Source of the DNA: Odontesthes bonariensis
Taxonomy: Eukaryota; Chordata; Actinopteri; Atheriniformes; Atherinopsidae
Length of the DNA: 64,000 nucleotides
NCBI RefSeq assembly: GCF_027942865.1
Contig: NC_134515.1
Span: forward strand, 1,076,989 to 1,140,988
Reading direction: 5' to 3'
Shown here in pieces: positions 60,975 to 64,000 of the stretch. The stretch's first letter is position 1, and every line of letters starts with the position of its first letter. Under the pieces are notes generated by a model. The model worked only from the letters and a program-made list of their open reading frames with translations. It searched no databases and was not told the DNA's origin. Made by a program: the position numbers and the translations under genes.

Positions 60975-62801
60975 CGCATACCGCATACTACATACTACAT
61001 ACTGCATACTACATACTGCATACTACATACTGCATACTGTATACTACATACTACATACCGCATACTGCATACTACATACTACATACTACATACTGCATAC
61101 TACATACTGCATACTACATACTGCATACTGCATACTACATACCGCATACCGCATACCGCATACCACATACTGCATACTGCATACTATATACTGCATACTA
61201 CATACTGCATACTGCATACTACATACTGCATACTGCATACTACATACTGCATACTGCATACTACATACTACATACTGCATACTGCATACTACATACCGCA
61301 TACCGCATACCGCATACCACATACTGCATACTGCATACTATATACTGCATACTACATACTGCATACTGCATACTACATACTGCATACTGCATACTACATA
61401 CTACATACTGCATACTGTATACTACATACTACATACCGCATACTGCATACTACATACTACATACTACATACTGCATACTACATACTGCATACTACATACT
61501 GCATACTGCATACTACATACCGCATACCGCATACCGCATACCACATACTGCATACTGCATACTATATACTGCATACTACATACTGCATACTGCATACTAC
61601 ATACTGCATACTGCATACTACATACCGCATACCGCATACCGCATACCACATACTGCATACTGCATACCACATACTGCATACTGCATACTATATACTGCAT
61701 ACTACATACTGCATACTGCATACTACATACTGCATACTGCATACTACATACTGCATACTGCATACTACATACTGCATACTACATACTGCATACTACATAC
61801 TGCATACTGCATACTACATACTGCATACTACATACTGTATACTACATACTGCATACTACATACTACATACAGCATACTGCATACTACATACTGCAAACTG
61901 CATACTGCATACTACATACTGCATACTGCATACTGCATACTACATACTGTATACTACATACTGCATACTGTATACTGCATACTACATACTGCATACTGCA
62001 TACTCATCGATCAGACAGTATGCAGAGCGTTTACCCACAATGCATTGCGCTCCTGCCCGAGCTGAAATCAGCCGGCCTGAAGCTGATTTCCCTTAAGCTC
62101 TAAACTCTGTAAATTTAGCAACATTTGAAACATTTTCAGGCGAGAAAGTAGTCGTTTAGATCCCCAACGTGTTGAAAACCTGACAAAATACCGGCTGTTT
62201 ACAATTTTGTTCCCACGAATTCGGTGCTACTAAAGCTAGCCGCAGTGAGCAACGCGGTTCCGGTTATTTTCACAAAATAAAATACCCGTTGCCTTTTATC
62301 ATAGGGAAAGCCATTACCATACAATTGGTGCTTTTGTTTTGAAAACAGGAAGTGAACCTACCCTCGTTGTAGCTAGCTTGAAACTGCCGTTTTGACAGGA
62401 AATGACGATCGGCGACATCACGTTACGTTGCATCTTGGGTAGTTTGAGTATGAGTAGTAGAGTTCACAATGGGCCTGAAAATTCCAACCCGACCCGGCCC
62501 GGCCCGGCCCGGCCCGGCCCGTGGCTTTCAAAGCCCGAGCCCGATGTAACCCGACACATCAATATGAATTATCTACCCGAACCCGGCCCGACGCCGGGGG
62601 TCGAGTTTTCCCATGTTATGGTGGCCGAATGCCCACAGCATACTGTATTGCGGCTCAGGCTGGACGTCCCTGTTTTTTTTGCTGTCATATTTTAACAGCA
62701 CCTTGCATTTTGAGCATTGCACATAACCTGTGGAATTTCCATCAGAATCCAGCACCGCTCCAAACACTTTCCAGACTTCTGATTTTCCCACTCCTCGTTA
62801 C

Positions 62802-62843
<42 letters not shown>

Positions 62844-63854
62844 CACTTAATTGATCCCCAAGGGGAAATTCACCATGATTCACGGTAAACAGCAGCGATG
62901 ATTAATACATTTTTTTAATTTTTTTTTTCACTGGGCGGACAAGATTAAGCCCGAGGACCGACCCGAGTCATCTGCTTATATTTTCCACCCGAACCCGCGG
63001 GTCCCGTCGGGTTTTTCGGGCCGACCCGTTGAGAACTCTAATGAGTAGTGACCTCATGATGCATACCCAACATTTCGGAGAATCTAGTATGCATCCGGGA
63101 ACTTAAAAAAAGTTAAAGTTAGTAGGAGTAGTAGGAGAAGTATGCGGTTTCGAACACAGCCTCTGTCAGAGCTGTGACATCACTTCCTGTTCCCTCTGCA
63201 GGTGAATGCTGCCGTCAACAGTTTACTGGCTCCTGGGTCAGCGACCAACACGCTGACGCCGACCGTCATCACCTCCCACGCTCTGGTAAGGGTGTGTGTG
63301 TGTTTGTGTGTGTGTGCACTTGTTTTTGCTACCATGGGGGGTCCTGTGACAGGCAGCCCACCAACAAAGTGGGGCCCTGTGTCTTTTTGGGGCCCAAAAT
63401 CCTGGATCCCACATGGGAAACCCCTTTAAAGCAGCTTGGGACGCTCTCCCAATATGCCTCATGAGTTTTTTAACTCGGCCCATTTGGTAGTGAAAAACTA
63501 ACATGTAAAATAAAGTTTCAAATCGTGTTTATTTAAAGTGATTTTTAATATCAAGATTGTTTTTGGGACTTGCCTTATTTATTTTTTTTTATAGTTCTGC
63601 ATTCACACATTTTAACACCTGATTTTATCTATTGTTCTTATTTCTTTCTTTTGTGTTTAAAATTTAAATCGTGCTTTTTATTTCTGTGTAAAGCACTTTG
63701 AATCCCCCTGTTGTTGAAAACTGTACAGATAAACTTGCCCTGTGTTCTCCAGACTCCCGTCCTGTTGACTCCCAGCCCGCTTCCCTCCACCATCCACTTC
63801 TGGAGCACGCTCAGTCCCATCGCACCGCGCTCACCGGCCAAGCTCTCCTTCCAG
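49419..63854 (+). CDS. elk1: ELK1, ETS-domain ternary complex factor (last exon beyond window)
   Basis: Exons: 49419-49443 (upstream in-frame start, tentative), 56272-56480, 58549-58728, 58802-58975, 59636-59782, 59865-60179, 60272-60407, 60517-60653, 63202-63285, 63753-63854; phases agree at all junctions. From the canonical MDPSITLWQ start there are 494 residues so far (human total 428). The ETS domain covers about residues 5-88 with recognition helix [11 protein letters not shown] and KFVYKFVS. The B-box (SRF contact) [20 protein letters not shown] is in exon 58802. IIIKEE (59865 exon) fits a SUMO site. The activation domain [14 protein letters not shown] keeps the MAPK serines. KLSFQ at the end is the first half of the ERK-docking FxFP, so the next exon should start with F-P. 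Confidence 0.96.
49859..50281. repeat. Tandem array, 12-bp unit TTTATCTCAGGC
   Basis: About 35 copies in elk1 intron 1; GGC/GGT is the main variant. Both strands are open (ALSQ, KPEI) because the unit is four codons. Confidence 0.96.
50375..51024 (+). mobile_element. MITE-like element with AGCCCTATTCGGACGGGACT ends, 650 bp
   Basis: The left end AGCCCTATTCGGACGGGACT-AGTT is inverted at the right (AACTAGTCCCGTCCGAATAG-GGCT). Subterminal CGGACGGGAC repeats recur near 50465 and 50950. Flanks TGA and TAA could be an imperfect three-base target duplication. No coding sequence is recognised; superfamily open. Confidence 0.75.
51390..52342. repeat. Tandem array, 21-bp unit CTAGCTTCCTTCTGTTCTCTG
   Basis: About 44 copies in elk1 intron 1, with CTTCC/CATCC/CTCCC/ATTTC variants. 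Frames on the minus strand (LAENRRK) are artefacts. Confidence 0.96.
52343..53730. other. elk1 intron 1, no feature recognised
   Basis: Unique-looking sequence. Open frames (for instance 52504-52752) carry no motif. Confidence 0.5.
53735..53866. repeat. A/T tandem repeat, about 17 bp (ATAAAGTTATTATAAAT)
   Basis: Seven to eight copies in elk1 intron 1. Confidence 0.9.
54127..54864. repeat. Tandem array, CTAACCTGCTG/CTAACCTGCAG, about 11 bp
   Basis: About 65 units in elk1 intron 1, with longer CTAACAGCGTGCTG variants toward the right. Confidence 0.95.
54866..56140. repeat. Tandem array, 42-bp unit, about 30 copies
   Basis: Unit GTTCATCAGTCCAACTCTGA-CCCTCAGTCTGGGCTGTCAGGG in elk1 intron 1. 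Divergence is low, mostly AACTCT/AAATCT and GTCAG/GACAG. The 338-codon plus frame ([14 protein letters not shown]) is repeat translation. Confidence 0.96.
56274..56480 (+). CDS. elk1: elk1 exon with the N-terminal part of the ETS domain
   Basis: Encodes 69 residues from [20 protein letters not shown] to RALRYYYDK. Closer to ELK1 (MDPS, VARLWG, TNMNYDK) than to ELK3 or ELK4, whose proteins start MESA or MDSA (from memory). The donor AAG|GTGGGT is directly continued by a 14-bp tandem array. Confidence 0.95.
56481..58378. repeat. Tandem array, 14-bp unit GTGTGGTTCTACCG, 1.9 kb, elk1 intron 2
   Basis: About 135 copies. It starts at the first intron base, so the splice donor is part of the first unit. 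Variants: GGGTGG, CTAGTG, GGCTCT. Long plus frames are artefacts. Confidence 0.96.
58392..58545. repeat. Repeat, about 19 bp, TGTGATTGATCCGGTTCTG
   Basis: Six to seven copies immediately before the acceptor of the second ETS exon. Confidence 0.9.
59150..59540. repeat. Repeat, about 19 bp, TAAACTTAGCGTTAGCCTG, elk1 intron
   Basis: About 20 copies with GTTAGTGTTAGC variants, between exons 58802-58975 and 59636-59782. Confidence 0.92.
60715..61995. repeat. Heptamer array CATACTA/CATACTG, 1.3 kb
   Basis: Same heptamer as at 25562-27898, on the opposite strand. A CATACCGCATACCGCATACC block recurs at about 61141, 61293, 61512 and 61621, marking internal duplications. Confidence 0.95.
62573..62791 (-). 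pseudogene. BED-finger fragment inside the nested hAT
   Basis: A minus-strand frame starting [18 protein letters not shown] with [14 protein letters not shown]-terminal BED-type finger start, the histidine half being lost after DSKKN. No catalytic part. Confidence 0.6.
62803..62875. repeat. (GATA)n microsatellite with retroelement-tail sequence
   Basis: About nine GATA units followed by CACTTAATTGATCCCCAAGG-GGAAATTCAC, a tail frequently seen next to GATA tracts in fish repeats. It lies inside the hAT element. Confidence 0.85.
63286..63752 (+). other. elk1: elk1 intron between the last two exons in the window
   Basis: A short (GT)n tract at its start, then unique A/T-rich sequence. No other feature seen. 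Confidence 0.6.
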
Positions 63855-64000
63855 GTAATACACCGAGCCCACCTGACACCACCTTAACTCATCAGCCTCT
63901 TTTCTACAGTTTGGTTCCCTTTGATGAAACAGGAGTTCAGTTTGTTTCCACGGAGCAGAGTCACAGTTCTGAGATAAAAGGTGTGATCTGGGTGCTGTCC

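Larger units (their letters stand above)
62458..63040 (-). mobile_element. hAT-like element nested in copy D, 583 bp
   Basis: An 8-bp target duplication ATGAGTAG flanks it (62450-62457 and 63041-63048), and the ends are TAGAGTTC and GAACTCTA. Eight-base duplications are typical of hAT elements, and the internal BED-finger frame supports that. It contains CCCGGCCCGG and CCCGACCCG repeats near both ends and a (GATA)n insertion. Confidence 0.85.
60695..63160 (-). mobile_element. TIR element copy D with heptamer array and nested hAT, elk1 intron
   Basis: Ends GGCTGTGTTCGAAACCGCCT and GCGGTTTCGAACACAGCC. Orientation is as copy C. Left subterminal heptamers are expanded (60715-61990). The core 62000-63120 is interrupted by a hAT element. 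Confidence 0.82.

Overview
This is vertebrate nuclear DNA, almost certainly from a teleost fish. Genes are split into short exons with canonical GT-AG borders and carry vertebrate-specific families. The interspersed repeats are of types abundant in fish: a LINE with endonuclease and reverse transcriptase, and Kolobok-, Harbinger-, hAT- and pogo-like DNA elements. All exon coordinates are my own splice reconstructions; each gene was checked for reading-phase continuity across every junction.

Layout, left to right. (1) 1-2560: a minus-strand non-LTR retrotransposon cut by the window edge. (2) 2867-7734 (+): the 3' end of a magi1-like gene, with the last PDZ domain and two alternative C-terminal ends. 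(3) 7735-13300: 3' flank, (CA)n tracts, a 978-bp Kolobok-like MITE and a BED-finger remnant. (4) 13778-28141 (-): a 16-exon gene for a 720-residue protein with one perfect eight-cysteine CXXC zinc finger and a C-terminal module I cannot name. (5) 28142-34480: GC-rich promoter area, then a 4.4-kb minisatellite. (6) 34913-39283 (-): complete cdk20 (CCRK), 344 residues. (7) 40822-45533 (+): complete uxt, 162 residues, divergent from cdk20 across a 1.5-kb shared promoter region. (8) 49419-63854 (+): elk1, lacking only its last exon, which lies beyond the window. uxt next to elk1 matches the gene order I recall from human Xp11.

The unusual property of the window is its tandem-repeat load. By my intervals about 27 kb of 64 kb (over 40 percent) is tandem array with units of 7 to about 75 bp, mostly inside introns. 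These arrays create very long open frames on both strands that are not genes. Several arrays repeat the core motif of a transcription-factor family: GATA, ETS, DR1 and CArG. The CArG-type array lies just upstream of elk1, whose product is an SRF (CArG-binding) partner.

Four copies of one terminal-inverted-repeat element share ends reading GCTGTGTTCGAAACCGC. Two of them have turned their own subterminal heptamers into 1.3- to 2.3-kb arrays, and two lie in inverted orientation around cdk20 exons 6-7. The genes do not form an operon. Known functional links are chromatin and transcription (CXXC protein, UXT, ELK1), cilium-related kinase signalling (CDK20) and junction scaffolding (MAGI1).
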